Notes: generated by a model from the letters alone, not told the origin. A stretch of DNA of 45,034 nt from an uncultured Bacteroidales bacterium (GCA_902776455.1 CACYQI010000028.1:1-45034), one strand, 5' to 3'. Positions 1 to 7,785 are shown, counted from the stretch's first letter. Numbers and translations are program-made.

Positions 1-1
1 G

Positions 2-211
2 TTCGGATTGCTGTCCTTCGTGATATTACGTTTCGGCTTATTCTCGGTTATAATAAGTCGTGTCTTGCCACCTACGGCGTTGACCAAGTTGAGTCTCGTT
101 CGGCCTTGCGAGCTTATATTCCTCTTTGCCCTTGTCGGCCTGATGCTCCCCGGCTTGATGCTTAAAAGGAAAGACCCCCTAACCCCCTTTAGGGGGAATA
201 AGGATTCCTAA
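2..211 (+). CDS. C-terminal end of a membrane protein, 5' end outside window
   Basis: The frame is open from the first base to a stop at 209-211, giving about 69 residues of a protein that begins outside the window. Two hydrophobic stretches (around LLSFVILRFGLFSVII and LIFLFALVGLMLPGLML) suggest membrane segments. The last dozen residues (KDPLTPFRGNKDS) are encoded by a GC-rich palindromic repeat (CCCCTTTAGGGGG) that recurs elsewhere in the window, so the natural C-terminus has probably been replaced or extended by the repeat. The next gene encodes a winged-helix regulator on the same strand, so the two may be co-transcribed. I do not recognise the family from this fragment. Confidence 0.5.
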   Translation, partial: FGLLSFVILRFGLFSVIISRVLPPTALTKLSLVRPCELIFLFALVGLMLPGLMLKRKDPLTPFRGNKDS

Positions 212-227
212 AGCCTCTTTAGCGAGA
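173..227. repeat. GC-rich palindromic repeat (CCCCTTTAGGGGG type)
   Basis: The run GACCCCCTAACCCCCTTTAG is followed by GGGGG and a related second half (CCTAAAGCCTCTTTAGCG). The first half matches the arms found inside the mannose-6-phosphate isomerase gene (38483-38585). It overlaps the 3' end of the upstream gene and supplies its stop codon region. Confidence 0.7.
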
Positions 228-232
228 GAAAA

Positions 233-264
233 ATGGTAAATGGTAAATGATTAAATGGTAAATG
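233..264. repeat. Heptad array, unit GGTAAAT
   Basis: Four units of the 7-nt motif GGTAAAT/TTAAATG lie directly before and into the start codon of the regulator gene. The same family recurs at 5735-5812 and, inverted, at 11441-11475. Confidence 0.75.
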
Positions 265-567
265 ACGATGGCTTTCCAACCATTAGACCCGTTACTGCAC
301 GCCGAGTTGCGCCTCGCGGTGATGTCTTTGCTCATCGCCGACGTGGAGGCCGAGTTCCCATACATCAGGGAGCAGACGGGAGCGACGGCAGGCAACCTGA
401 GTATTCAAATAGATAAACTGTCTTCGGCGGGTTACATCAAAGTGAAGAAGACGTTCAAGGGGAAGCGACCATGCACGATTTGTCGCATCACAGCAAAGGG
501 TCAGAAGGCTTTCACGGCGTACGTCGAGGCCCTGAAAGGTTACCTTGAAATAAAAAACAAGGATTAG
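262..567 (+). CDS. Winged-helix transcriptional regulator (HTH_34/MarR-like)
   Basis: This 101-residue protein is a single winged-helix DNA-binding domain. Recognisable features are the LHAELRLAVMSLL first helix, the recognition-helix region TGATAGNLSIQIDKLSSAGY (about residues 40-59) and the wing KKTFKGKRPCTICRITAKG (about 62-80). This is the pattern of the small HTH_34 family common in Bacteroidota, where the gene usually follows a membrane protein, as it does here. It probably represses its own operon in response to an unknown signal. The start is ambiguous between ATG 262 and ATG 268. The GGTAAAT heptad array runs into the first ATG, so 268 (MAFQPLDPLLH) may be the ancestral start. Confidence in the domain is high, in the role low. 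Confidence 0.85.
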   Translation: MTMAFQPLDPLLHAELRLAVMSLLIADVEAEFPYIREQTGATAGNLSIQIDKLSSAGYIKVKKTFKGKRPCTICRITAKGQKAFTAYVEALKGYLEIKNKD

Positions 568-592
568 AGAATGAGAATTGAGATTTATTTCG

Positions 593-600
593 TAACTTTG
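593..600 (+). promoter_or_regulatory. Bacteroidota -7 box TAACTTTG
   Basis: TAACTTTG matches the TAnnTTTG consensus and lies 56 nt before the ATG of the small membrane protein at 656. No clear TTTG -33 box is at the expected distance. Confidence 0.55.
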
Positions 601-601
601 T

Positions 602-650
602 ACCGCAATTTAATTCTTAATTCTTAACTCTTCATTCTTAATTCTCTGAA
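602..650. repeat. Heptad array, unit TTCTTAA
   Basis: Repeated TTAATTCTTAATTCTTAACTC with 7-nt period lies between the promoter box and the next start codon. The family recurs at 2640-2661, 12907-13019, 16599-16636 and 34068-34138. Confidence 0.75.
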
Positions 651-655
651 GCACC

Positions 656-1135
656 ATGAAGCGAGCTGTCATACTTCCTGCCGTTGCCATCATCCTGCTG
701 GCCGTCTATGCGGGGCCTTATCTGTTGCTGCTTTTGCTTGCCATTCCCATCGGTTATTTCTTCATCAATCGGCTGGAAAAGGCTGCTCCGAAGCGCGTCA
801 CCTACGCCAATATCGAGGAGGTCGAAGCGAAGTACGGGCAGCCGGATGATGTTGTGGTGCTCAACGCGACGAGGGCCAACGAGTTGCAAGCCCTGATGCT
901 CTTCTACAAGTCGCAGGACAAGGTGATTGTCTGCGGCGAGGAGATGAAGTTGAGCGACTTGGAGGGCGTGATGATGAAGAACATGGCGACGCCCTACACG
1001 ATTGACGAATATGCCGTAGTTATTGCGACGAAAGACCCTCAGCGGCCCACCATTCATCTGCGTGTAGGCTACGACGGCGGCCTTGCCGGCGAGCTTACCG
1101 CACAGATTGACCGGCATATCGGCCCAAAACATTAG
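656..1135 (+). CDS. Small membrane-anchored protein of unknown function
   Basis: The 159-residue product has one long hydrophobic N-terminal stretch (about residues 5-38, possibly two short membrane segments) followed by a soluble region of about 115 residues. The soluble part reads like a mixed alpha/beta domain (VTYANIEEVEAKYGQPDDVVVLNATRA at its start). It has no metal-binding cysteines and no catalytic motif that I recognise. The gene has its own -7 promoter box and is followed by a 547-bp gap, so it is probably monocistronic. It could be an inner-membrane protein with a cytoplasmic domain. No function is assigned. Confidence 0.7.
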   Translation: MKRAVILPAVAIILLAVYAGPYLLLLLLAIPIGYFFINRLEKAAPKRVTYANIEEVEAKYGQPDDVVVLNATRANELQALMLFYKSQDKVIVCGEEMKLSDLEGVMMKNMATPYTIDEYAVVIATKDPQRPTIHLRVGYDGGLAGELTAQIDRHIGPKH

Positions 1136-1682
1136 TTTGACAAAATGTAAGCAAAATCGAGGAAATGCTTACAACTCCGTTTTTGGAAAACGCGCGAGAA
1201 TCGCTTCAAATGGTCTCGGACAAGGTTTGGGTCGTTTTTTCAAAGAAAAGCGCTTAAATAGAATGCATGCTGAAACTCAACGAGTTGCAAATCGTGTTTC
1301 TCGGCTCAACGTGTGCGATTGACAACCGCAGTTGGCAAAATCGGCCATTTTTACGCGTTTTTGCACACTTTTTGGCGTGAAGTTTCACCCGAAACAACGT
1401 GGTTAAAATTCAAATTCAACGTGGAGTGTTGGTCAACACAACGTGGAGCATCGCGAGAGACAACGTGTAGCATTCGCCAAAACGACGTGTTTTGGTCGCT
1501 TTTGGTCCACTTTGTGTTGTGTGCAATAATAGCAAATAGTAAGCGATGAGGCTTGTTATGTTGTCAAATTGACAGTTCGGTGTTTGTCGTTTTGCTGTAC
1601 TTTAAGAATAAATTCTGAAGGCTGAACTATGAATTTCGAACTATTTTTCGTACCTTTGCACGCAAATTAAAAAGTCCTTATA
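1136..1682. other. Intergenic region with degenerate ACGTGGAG repeats
   Basis: I see no convincing gene in these 547 bp. The short open frames have no start context or recognisable composition. Between about 1390 and 1495 the motif AACGTGGAGCATCG and variants occur four or five times at irregular spacing. This is the reverse complement of the CTCCACGTTGCATCGG unit of the 22-nt arrays at 10715, 25720 and 39053, so it is probably a decayed array. The purL promoter lies at the right end. Confidence 0.6.
1651..1658 (+). promoter_or_regulatory. Bacteroidota -7 box TACCTTTG for purL
   Basis: TACCTTTG followed by GC matches TAnnTTTG exactly and lies 25 nt before the purL ATG at 1683, giving a very short leader. 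Confidence 0.7.
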
Positions 1683-4600
1683 ATGATTACTTTTTTCAAG
1701 ACACCCCAGCAAAGTATCATCGCAACAGAGAGCAATCACCCGCTTACGGCAGCAGAAGTCGAGAAACTCTGCTGGCTCTATGGCGGAGCAACCCTCGAAG
1801 AGGAGAAGAACCTCACGGGCCAGTTCATCGGTCCTCGCCGCGAGATGATTACCCCTTGGAGCACCAACGCGGTGGAAATCACGCAGAACATGGCCATCGA
1901 GGGCATTACGAGGATAGAGGAATACTTCCCAGCCCCCTCCCCCGACCCCTCCCCCGAGGAGGAGGGGAGCACGGCGTCTGAAAGCCTCCCTCCTCGGGGG
2001 GAGGTTGGAGGGGGGCTTTTTGACCCCATGCTCCAGCGCCTCTATCAGGGCCTCGACCAGGGCATCTTCACCATCAACAAGCAGCCCGACCCCATCATCA
2101 GCATCGAGAACCTGGAGGAATACAACGAGAAGGAAGGTCTCGCCCTGTCGCCCGAAGAGATAGAATACCTGCACAAAGTGGAGGGTCAGCTCGGCAGGAA
2201 GCTCACCGACAGCGAGGTCTTCGGCTTCGCTCAAATCAATAGCGAGCATTGTCGGCACAAGATATTCGGCGGTACCTTTATCATCGATGGCGAAGAGAAA
2301 GAGTCGTCCCTCTTCCAAATGATAAAGAAAACGACCCAAGAGAACCCCCATCACATCATCTCCGCCTATAAAGATAATGTGGCGTTTGCCGAAGGTCCGG
2401 TCGTTGAGCAGTTTGCTCCGAAGGACCACAGCACGAGCGATTGGTTCCAGGTGCGCGACATCGAGAGCGTCATCAGCATCAAAGCCGAGACACACAACTT
2501 CCCGACGACCGTCGAACCCTTCAACGGAGCCTCCACCGGCACAGGCGGCGAGATACGCGACCGCATGGGTGGCGGCACCGGTTCATGGCCCATCGCAGGT
2601 ACTGCTGTGTATATGACGGCCTATCCTAGGCGAAATGAAGAATTAAGAATGAAGAATGAAGAATCTGCTGCCGCCCTCAATCCCGCGCAGGATGGAGCGC
2701 GTGATAAGGACAGAACTACAGCGGAAGCAAATTCTTCACTCTTCACTCTTCACTCTTCACTCGCGCCTTCGATGAAGGCGCGCAAGTGGCTCTACCAGAC
2801 GCCTGAGCAGATTCTCATCAAGGCTTCCAACGGAGCGTCGGACTTCGGAAACAAGTTCGGACAGCCACTCATCTGCGGTTCGGTGCTCACCTTCGAGCAT
2901 CAGGAGAAGTCCATTGACCATTCATCGGCATCTGAAGGCAAAGGCAATAATGGTCAATGTTCAATGTTCAATGGTCAATCACCTATGTACGCTTACGACA
3001 AAGTCATCATGCTGGCTGGCGGCGTAGGCTATGGCACGAAGCGCGATTGCCTGAAGAAAGAACCGCAGAAAGGCAATAAGATTGTGGTCGTTGGAGGTGA
3101 TAACTACCGCATCGGACTTGGCGGCGGCAGCGTCTCCAGCGTGGACACAGGCCGCTACTCGAGTGGCATCGAGCTGAACGCCGTACAGCGCGCCAACCCC
3201 GAGATGCAGAAGCGAGCCAACAATCTGGTAAGGGCTTTGTGCGAAGAGGAAGTGAATCCCGTCGTCAGCATCCATGATCATGGAAGCGCAGGCCACGTCA
3301 ACTGCCTCTCCGAGCTTGTAGAAGATTGCGGCGGCCTCATTGATATGACGAAGCTTCCCATCGGCGACCCGACGCTTTCGGCTAAGGAAATCATCGCCAA
3401 CGAAAGCCAGGAACGCATGGGTCTCCTCATCGACGAGAAGCACATCGAGCACGTCCGCCAGATAGCCGAAAGGGAGCGCGCCCCGCTTTACGTCGTCGGC
3501 GAGACCACAGGCGATGCCCATTTCGCCTTCCAGCAAGCGGATGGCAAGCGCCCGTTCGACTTGGATGTGGCCCAGATGTTTGGCCACTCGCCCAAGACCA
3601 TCATGCGCGACAAGACCGTGGAGCACAAGTACGCCCCCGTCGAATACCAGAAAGACCTAGTACAACTAGTTTCACTAGTCTTACTAGAGTATCTAGAAAG
3701 GGTCCTCAGCCTTGAGGCCGTTGCCTGCAAGGACTGGCTGACGAACAAGGTGGACCGCTCCGTGACGGGCAAGGTGGCACGTCAGCAATGCCAGGGCGAA
3801 CTGCAGTTGCCGCTGAGTGACTGTGGCGTGGTTGCCCTCGACTATCGTGGCGAGAAAGGTATTGCCACGGCTCTTGGCCACGCACCACAAGCCGCTCTTG
3901 CCAATCCGGCTGCAGGAAGTGTCCTTTCTGTTGCAGAATCTCTGACAAATATCCTTTGGGCGCCGCTCGAAGAAGGACTCGACAGCGTCAGCCTCAGCGC
4001 GAACTGGATGTGGCCATGCCGTGCTCAGGAAGGTGAGGATGCACGTCTGTATCAGGCAGTTGAAGCGCTGAGCGACTTCTGTTGCGCTTTGCAAATCAAC
4101 GTCCCGACGGGCAAGGATTCGTTGAGCATGACGCAGAAATATCCCGACGGCACTAAGGTGATTGCTCCCGGAACGGTCATCGTCTCCAGCGGCGGCCAGG
4201 TGAGCGACATCAAGAAGGTCGTTTCGCCGGTCATTCAGAACTGCCCCTCTACATTATATCATATAGACTTCTCGTTCGACGAGCTGCGTCTGGGCGGCTC
4301 CGCCTTTGCCCAAAGCATGGGGAAAGTCGGGAGCGATGTGCCTACGGTACGCGACCCGGAGTACTTCCGCGATGCCTTCAACGCCATTCAGGACCTGATA
4401 AAACGCGGTCTCATCCTCGCCGGACACGACATCTCGGCAGGCGGTCTCGTCACTTGTCTGCTGGAGATGTGCTTCGCGAACACGAAGGGCGGACTCGAAA
4501 TCAACTTGAACAAGATAAAGTGCGACGACCTTGTGAAGGTCCTCTTTGCTGAGAACCCGGGCATCGTGATACAGGTGGCCGACAAGAACCGCACGGAAGT

Positions 4601-5735
4601 CAAGAAGTTGCTCGAGGATGCAGGCGTCGGTTACGTCAACATCGGCCGTCCTTGCAGCGAGCGGCATATCCTCGTCCAAAAGGGCGAGGCACAGTGGCAG
4701 CTTGACATCGACAGCCTGCGCGACGTTTGGTTCCGCACATCTTACCTGCTCGACCAGAAGCAAAGCTTCAACGGAAAGGCCAAGGAACGCTATGAGAATC
4801 TGGGCAAGCAACCGCTCAAGTGGCAGATGCCCAAAGGCTTCACGGGCAAACTCAGCCAGTACGGACTCAACCCCGACCGCTGGAAAAATGGTCAATGGTC
4901 AATGGTCAATGGTCAATCTCCAAAGGCCGCCATCATCCGCGAGAAAGGCACGAATGGCGAGCGCGAAATGGCCTACATGCTCTATCTGGCAGGCTTCGAC
5001 GTGAAGGACGTGATGATGACCGACCTCATATCGGGTAGAGAAACGCTCGACGAGGTGAACTTCATCGTCTTCTGCGGCGGCTTCTCCAACAGCGATGTCC
5101 TCGGCTCGGCAAAGGGTTGGGCAGGCGCTTTCCTCTACAATCCCAAGGCGAAAGAGGCCCTCGACCGCTTCTACGCACGTCCCGACACACTTTCCCTCGG
5201 CGTCTGCAACGGGTGCCAGCTCATGGTGGAACTGGGTCTCATTGACCATTCACCATTGACCATTGACCATTCAGGTAGCGCAAAAGATAATGGTCAATGG
5301 TCAATGGTCAATGGTCAATCAGTAAGGATGTTGCACAACGACAGCCATAAGTTCGAGTCAGGCTTCGTCGGCTTGACCGTTCAGCCCAATAAGAGCGTCC
5401 TGCTCGAAAGCCTGAGCGGGTCGAAGCTCGGCATCTGGGTGGCTCACGGCGAAGGCAAGTTCAGTCTGCCCGGCAAGGAGGAAGACTACAACATCGTGCT
5501 CAAGTACAGCTACGACGGCTATCCTGCCAACCCGAACGGCAGCGACTTCTCGGCCGCAGGCATCGCTTCGGCCGACGGTCGTCACTTGGCTATGATGCCG
5601 CACCTCGAGCGTGCCTTCTTCCCCTGGCAATGTGGATTCTATCCCGCTGAACGCCAACAGGAAGATCAAGTAACGCCTTGGATAGAGGCTTTCGTCAATG
5701 CAAGGGAATGGATAAAACAGCATGCGAGCCAATGA
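1683..5735 (+). CDS. purL: Phosphoribosylformylglycinamidine synthase with six in-frame repeat insertions
   Basis: PurL makes FGAM from FGAR, ATP and glutamine in purine synthesis. All parts of the long single-chain form are present: N-terminal domain, linker (LTDSEVFGFAQINSEHCRHKIF), two AIRS-type ATP-binding halves, and a C-terminal class I glutaminase with nucleophile Cys1175 (GVCNGCQ) and His/Glu in the MPHLERAFFPW motif. At 1350 residues it is longer than relatives, which I recall as about 1230-1300. The excess is explained by six low-complexity segments encoded by repeats: about residues 83-113, 320-361, 410-435, 657-672, 1069-1080 and 1187-1213. The last begins only about 12 residues after the catalytic cysteine. 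No frame is broken and all motifs are intact, so the enzyme is probably active. The gene is preceded by its own promoter. Confidence 0.97.
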   Translation: MITFFKTPQQSIIATESNHPLTAAEVEKLCWLYGGATLEEEKNLTGQFIGPRREMITPWSTNAVEITQNMAIEGITRIEEYFPAPSPDPSPEEEGSTASESLPPRGEVGGGLFDPMLQRLYQGLDQGIFTINKQPDPIISIENLEEYNEKEGLALSPEEIEYLHKVEGQLGRKLTDSEVFGFAQINSEHCRHKIFGGTFIIDGEEKESSLFQMIKKTTQENPHHIISAYKDNVAFAEGPVVEQFAPKDHSTSDWFQVRDIESVISIKAETHNFPTTVEPFNGASTGTGGEIRDRMGGGTGSWPIAGTAVYMTAYPRRNEELRMKNEESAAALNPAQDGARDKDRTTAEANSSLFTLHSSLAPSMKARKWLYQTPEQILIKASNGASDFGNKFGQPLICGSVLTFEHQEKSIDHSSASEGKGNNGQCSMFNGQSPMYAYDKVIMLAGGVGYGTKRDCLKKEPQKGNKIVVVGGDNYRIGLGGGSVSSVDTGRYSSGIELNAVQRANPEMQKRANNLVRALCEEEVNPVVSIHDHGSAGHVNCLSELVEDCGGLIDMTKLPIGDPTLSAKEIIANESQERMGLLIDEKHIEHVRQIAERERAPLYVVGETTGDAHFAFQQADGKRPFDLDVAQMFGHSPKTIMRDKTVEHKYAPVEYQKDLVQLVSLVLLEYLERVLSLEAVACKDWLTNKVDRSVTGKVARQQCQGELQLPLSDCGVVALDYRGEKGIATALGHAPQAALANPAAGSVLSVAESLTNILWAPLEEGLDSVSLSANWMWPCRAQEGEDARLYQAVEALSDFCCALQINVPTGKDSLSMTQKYPDGTKVIAPGTVIVSSGGQVSDIKKVVSPVIQNCPSTLYHIDFSFDELRLGGSAFAQSMGKVGSDVPTVRDPEYFRDAFNAIQDLIKRGLILAGHDISAGGLVTCLLEMCFANTKGGLEINLNKIKCDDLVKVLFAENPGIVIQVADKNRTEVKKLLEDAGVGYVNIGRPCSERHILVQKGEAQWQLDIDSLRDVWFRTSYLLDQKQSFNGKAKERYENLGKQPLKWQMPKGFTGKLSQYGLNPDRWKNGQWSMVNGQSPKAAIIREKGTNGEREMAYMLYLAGFDVKDVMMTDLISGRETLDEVNFIVFCGGFSNSDVLGSAKGWAGAFLYNPKAKEALDRFYARPDTLSLGVCNGCQLMVELGLIDHSPLTIDHSGSAKDNGQWSMVNGQSVRMLHNDSHKFESGFVGLTVQPNKSVLLESLSGSKLGIWVAHGEGKFSLPGKEEDYNIVLKYSYDGYPANPNGSDFSAAGIASADGRHLAMMPHLERAFFPWQCGFYPAERQQEDQVTPWIEAFVNAREWIKQHASQ
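1929..2024. repeat. In-frame GC-rich inverted repeat in purL (site 1)
   Basis: Left arm AGCCCCCTCCCCCGACCCCT and right arm ending GGAGGTTGGAGGGGGGCT are inverted around a short loop. Each arm also holds an inner palindrome of the form CCTCCCCCGAGGAGG. In the purL frame it encodes APSPDPSPEEEG...PPRGEVGGGL between EEYFP and FDPMLQRLYQG. Confidence 0.85.
2634..2763. repeat. In-frame heptad-array element in purL (site 2)
   Basis: Left arm GAATTAAGAATGAAGAATGA (7-nt period) and right arm of four CTTCACT units (2730-2762) are imperfectly inverted around a loop of about 68 nt. It encodes roughly NEELRMKNEESAA...SSLFTLHSSL between AYPR and the conserved ARKWLYQTPEQILIKASNG. Confidence 0.85.
2911..2985. 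repeat. In-frame TGGTCAA heptad element in purL (site 3)
   Basis: A short left arm CCATTGACCATTCA and a right arm AATGGTCAATGTTCAATG with two further units flank a loop of about 25 nt. It encodes SIDHSSASEG...NGQCSMFNGQS. The codon that would be TGA in the consensus array is TCA at 2922-2924. Confidence 0.85.
3655..3703. repeat. In-frame CTAGT array in purL (site 4)
   Basis: CTAG recurs five times with an exact 9-nt period (CTAGTACAA, CTAGTTTCA, CTAGTCTTA, CTAGAGTAT, CTAGAAAGG), encoding LVQLVSLVLLEYLER. The phase keeps every CTAG in the CTA frame, avoiding the TAG stop. A related array lies between trpF and trpA (7816-7872). Confidence 0.75.
4886..4918. repeat. In-frame TGGTCAA heptad array in purL (site 5)
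   Basis: Four units of TGGTCAA encode [11 protein letters not shown]. There is a single arm only, in the orientation that is stop-free in all three frames. Confidence 0.9.
5240..5320. repeat. In-frame TGGTCAA inverted heptad element in purL (site 6)
   Basis: Left arm of four CATTGAC units (5240-5273) and right arm of four TGGTCAA units (5289-5320) surround a 17-nt loop. It encodes IDHSPLTIDHSGSAKD plus [11 protein letters not shown], immediately after the glutaminase nucleophile helix. In-frame TGA codons expected from the left-arm consensus read TCA at 5250-5252 and 5271-5273. Confidence 0.9.
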
Positions 5736-5812
5736 GATGGTAAATGGAACTCCGCGCATTAAAAAGCGCGCCTTGTTTCTAAAGAATACAAGAAATGATT
5801 AAACGGTAAATG
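5735..5812. repeat. GGTAAAT heptads flanking two small hairpins
   Basis: GATGGTAAATGG after the purL stop and AAACGGTAAATG before the next start bracket two possible stems (GCGC...GCGC near 5755-5772 and CTTGT...ACAAG near 5773-5791). The right heptad provides the ATG of the chromate transporter gene. The inner part could act as a weak terminator for purL. Confidence 0.55.
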
Positions 5813-6352
5813 TGGGAACTCTTCAAGACTTTCTTTCAGGTAGGCCTCTTTACGATTGGGGGCGGATATGCTATGATACCGCTCATCGAACAGAAGGTTG
5901 TCGATGAAAAGCATTGGGTGAGTCGCGACGAACTGCTCGACTTGATTGCCGTCGCACAGTCGTGTCCGGGCATCTTCGCCGTGAATATCAGCATCTTCAT
6001 CGGCAATAAACTGATGGGCAACAAAGGCGCTCTTGTCAGCGCCATCGGCACGTGTCTGCCTTCGTTCCTCTGCATCCTGGCCATCGCACTCGTGTTCCAG
6101 CAGTTCCGCGAGAACGTCTATGTGGAGCACTTCTTCCGCGGCATCCGCCCGGCAGTCGTGGCGCTCATCGCGTTGCCCGTCTTTAGGATGGCCAAGAGTG
6201 CCAAGATAAACCGCTACAACGTCTGGATACCTCTCGTCGCAGCCTTCCTTATCTGGATGCTCGGCGTTAGCCCTATCTTCGTAGTCCTCGCGGCAGGTGT
6301 GGCAGGATACGTCTATGGAAAGTATCTCAAAGATGACTTCGTTAACTCGTAA
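5810..6352 (+). CDS. Chromate transporter family protein, first half-size subunit
   Basis: This 180-residue protein is a short-chain member of the CHR (ChrA) family. It has the hallmark N-terminal FxxGxFTIGGGYAMIPLI motif (residues about 10-26), the conserved AQSCPGIFAVNISIFIGN segment (about 49-66), and a second hydrophobic half with FRGIRPAVVALI (about 108-119). Short-chain members work as pairs from adjacent genes, and the partner follows after 6 bp. The family exports chromate in some bacteria, but the natural substrate in anaerobic gut bacteria is unknown, so chromate resistance should not be assumed. The ATG lies in the end of a GGTAAAT repeat. Confidence 0.9.
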   Translation: MWELFKTFFQVGLFTIGGGYAMIPLIEQKVVDEKHWVSRDELLDLIAVAQSCPGIFAVNISIFIGNKLMGNKGALVSAIGTCLPSFLCILAIALVFQQFRENVYVEHFFRGIRPAVVALIALPVFRMAKSAKINRYNVWIPLVAAFLIWMLGVSPIFVVLAAGVAGYVYGKYLKDDFVNS

Positions 6353-6358
6353 CGCCTT

Positions 6359-6940
6359 ATGATAACGCTTCTACTACAGCTTTTCTGGACCTTTTTCCTT
6401 ATCGGTCTCTTCGGATTCGGCGGGGGTTATGCCATGCTTTCTATGATACAAGGCGAGGTCGTAGGGCATTATCATTGGATGACAATGGGGCAGTTCACGG
6501 ACATAGTGGCTGTGAGCCAGAGCACTCCGGGACCCATCGGCATCAACTCTGCCACGTATGTGGGCTATACGTCGCTCGTCAACGCGGGCTACGAGCCGTA
6601 TTGGGGCGTGCTGGGAAGCTTTGTTGCCACCTTCGCGGTGGTGTTGCCGAGCTTTGTCGTGATGTTGATTGTCAGTAAGTTTCTGATGAAGCACAGGAAC
6701 CATCCTGCTGTCGAGAGCGTCTTCAGCGGCTTGCGTCCTGCTGTCGTCGGCTTGATTCTGGCGGCTGCGCTCCTCTTGATGAACAGCGATAACTTCGGTT
6801 CCTTGAGCGAGAACCCTTGGCGTTTTCTGCTCAGCATCTTCCTTTTCTGCTTCGCTTTCGTTGCCCAGAAAGTCTATCGTCTTGGCCCGATTCTCGTCAT
6901 CCTCCTTTGCGGAGTGGCCGGCATCGTGTTGGGACTTTGA
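6359..6940 (+). CDS. Chromate transporter family protein, second half-size subunit
   Basis: This 193-residue protein is the second short-chain CHR protein of the pair. It shows FFLIGLFGFGGGYAMLSMIQ (about residues 11-30), VSQSTPGPIGINSATYVGY (about 52-70) and FSGLRPAVVGLILAA (about 121-135), the same three blocks as its neighbour. It is therefore an ancient duplicate with the expected divergence. The 6-bp spacing indicates co-translation. The two probably form a heterodimer with antiparallel topology, as known for paired members of this family. The gene converges on the 3' end of the trp operon. Confidence 0.9.
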   Translation: MITLLLQLFWTFFLIGLFGFGGGYAMLSMIQGEVVGHYHWMTMGQFTDIVAVSQSTPGPIGINSATYVGYTSLVNAGYEPYWGVLGSFVATFAVVLPSFVVMLIVSKFLMKHRNHPAVESVFSGLRPAVVGLILAAALLLMNSDNFGSLSENPWRFLLSIFLFCFAFVAQKVYRLGPILVILLCGVAGIVLGL

Positions 6941-6948
6941 CGACAATA

Positions 6949-6996
6949 CACGTGATGTCCGCCAACTTCACACGTGAACTTCGCCGACTTCACGTG
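6949..6996. repeat. Three CACGTG palindromes in the chrB-trpA convergent gap
   Basis: CACGTG occurs at 6949-6954, 6971-6976 and 6991-6996, embedded in a degenerate 20-22-nt repeat (CCAACTTCACACGTGAACTT). The region lies between convergent genes, so it is more likely a repeat or terminator region than an operator. Confidence 0.6.
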
Positions 6997-7005
6997 CTTT
7001 GTCGG

Positions 7006-7785
7006 CTAATCCTCCGAGAGTGCCTTGAAGAGTTCGTCAAGAGCAGGCTCCGGAGACCCGTGCTTGTCGAGCAAAGTAACGAACTTGCTGCCGATGATAG
7101 CACCTGCCGCGTTGGCCTGAGCGCTTTGGAGAGTCTGCCGATTACTAATACCGAAACCGATCATGCGGGGGTGCTTGAGCTGCATCTTGTCGATGCGTGC
7201 GAAGTAAGCCTGCTTGGCCTCGTCGAACTCCTTCTGTGCGCCGGTGGTTGCTGCGGAACTGACCATGTAGATGAAACCGTCGGTGTTTTCGTCGATGAAG
7301 CGTATGCGTTCGTCGCTCGTCTCGGGCGTGATGAGCATGATGACCCTGATATCGAAGCGGTCGGCTATGGGTTTCACCTCGTCCATATAGTCCTTGAACG
7401 GCAGATCCGGAATGATGACGCCATCGACATCTACTTCCTTGCAGCGCCGGAAGAAAGCCTCGTAGCCCATGTGGTAAATGGGATTCATGTAGCCCATCAG
7501 TATGAGGGGGATCCGGACGCCTTGTTTCCTGAGCGGTTCCAACTGGGCGAAGAGCTTCTGGAGGCTCATTCCGTTGCGCAAGGCCTTAGTGGCTGCGTCC
7601 TGAATGACTGGGCCGTCGGCCATCGGATCACTAAAGGGAATGCCCACTTCGATGAAGTCTATGCCCTTGTTTTCCATTGCCTTGATGATGTCGGCCGTGC
7701 TGTCGAGAGTCGGATGTCCAGCACAAAAATAGAGCGATAGTAAGCCTTTGCTCTTCTGCTCAAAAAGGGAGTTTATTCTGTTCAT
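7006..7785 (-). CDS. trpA: Tryptophan synthase alpha chain
   Basis: TrpA cleaves indole-3-glycerol phosphate to indole and glyceraldehyde 3-phosphate, and passes indole to TrpB through the complex tunnel. The 259-residue TIM barrel carries catalytic Glu46 (EVGIPFSDP) and Asp57 (MADGP). It also has the GVIIPDLPFKD strand (about 132-142), the loop-6 region MVSSAATTGAQ and the phosphate-binding GFGISNRQ and GAIIGSKFV motifs. It is the last gene of trpBEGDCFA. Length is normal and no repeat insertion lies within the gene, in contrast to purL. A 9-10-nt CTAGT array separates it from trpF. Confidence 0.98.
   Translation of the reverse strand: MNRINSLFEQKSKGLLSLYFCAGHPTLDSTADIIKAMENKGIDFIEVGIPFSDPMADGPVIQDAATKALRNGMSLQKLFAQLEPLRKQGVRIPLILMGYMNPIYHMGYEAFFRRCKEVDVDGVIIPDLPFKDYMDEVKPIADRFDIRVIMLITPETSDERIRFIDENTDGFIYMVSSAATTGAQKEFDEAKQAYFARIDKMQLKHPRMIGFGISNRQTLQSAQANAAGAIIGSKFVTLLDKHGSPEPALDELFKALSED

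Noticed and set aside
1083-1549. Two short open frames in the gap before purL
   Set aside because: They overlap degenerate repeats, have no promoter or ribosome site of their own, and their products look like random translation.
2634-2763. Frameshift or pseudogene in purL suggested by the odd low-complexity segments
   Set aside because: The frame continues through all segments into correct downstream motifs, and relatives of each segment occur as DNA repeats elsewhere.
5810-6940. Chromate resistance operon
   Set aside because: The two proteins belong to the CHR family, but no regulator or reductase is nearby and the substrate in such organisms is not established.
6949-6996. CACGTG triplet as an operator for trp or chromate genes
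   Set aside because: It lies between the 3' ends of convergent units, not at a promoter, and fits a degenerate repeat.
6817-7740. Long open frame on the plus strand opposite trpA
   Set aside because: It lies wholly antisense to a clear trpA and shows no family motif; GC-rich third positions make such shadows common here.
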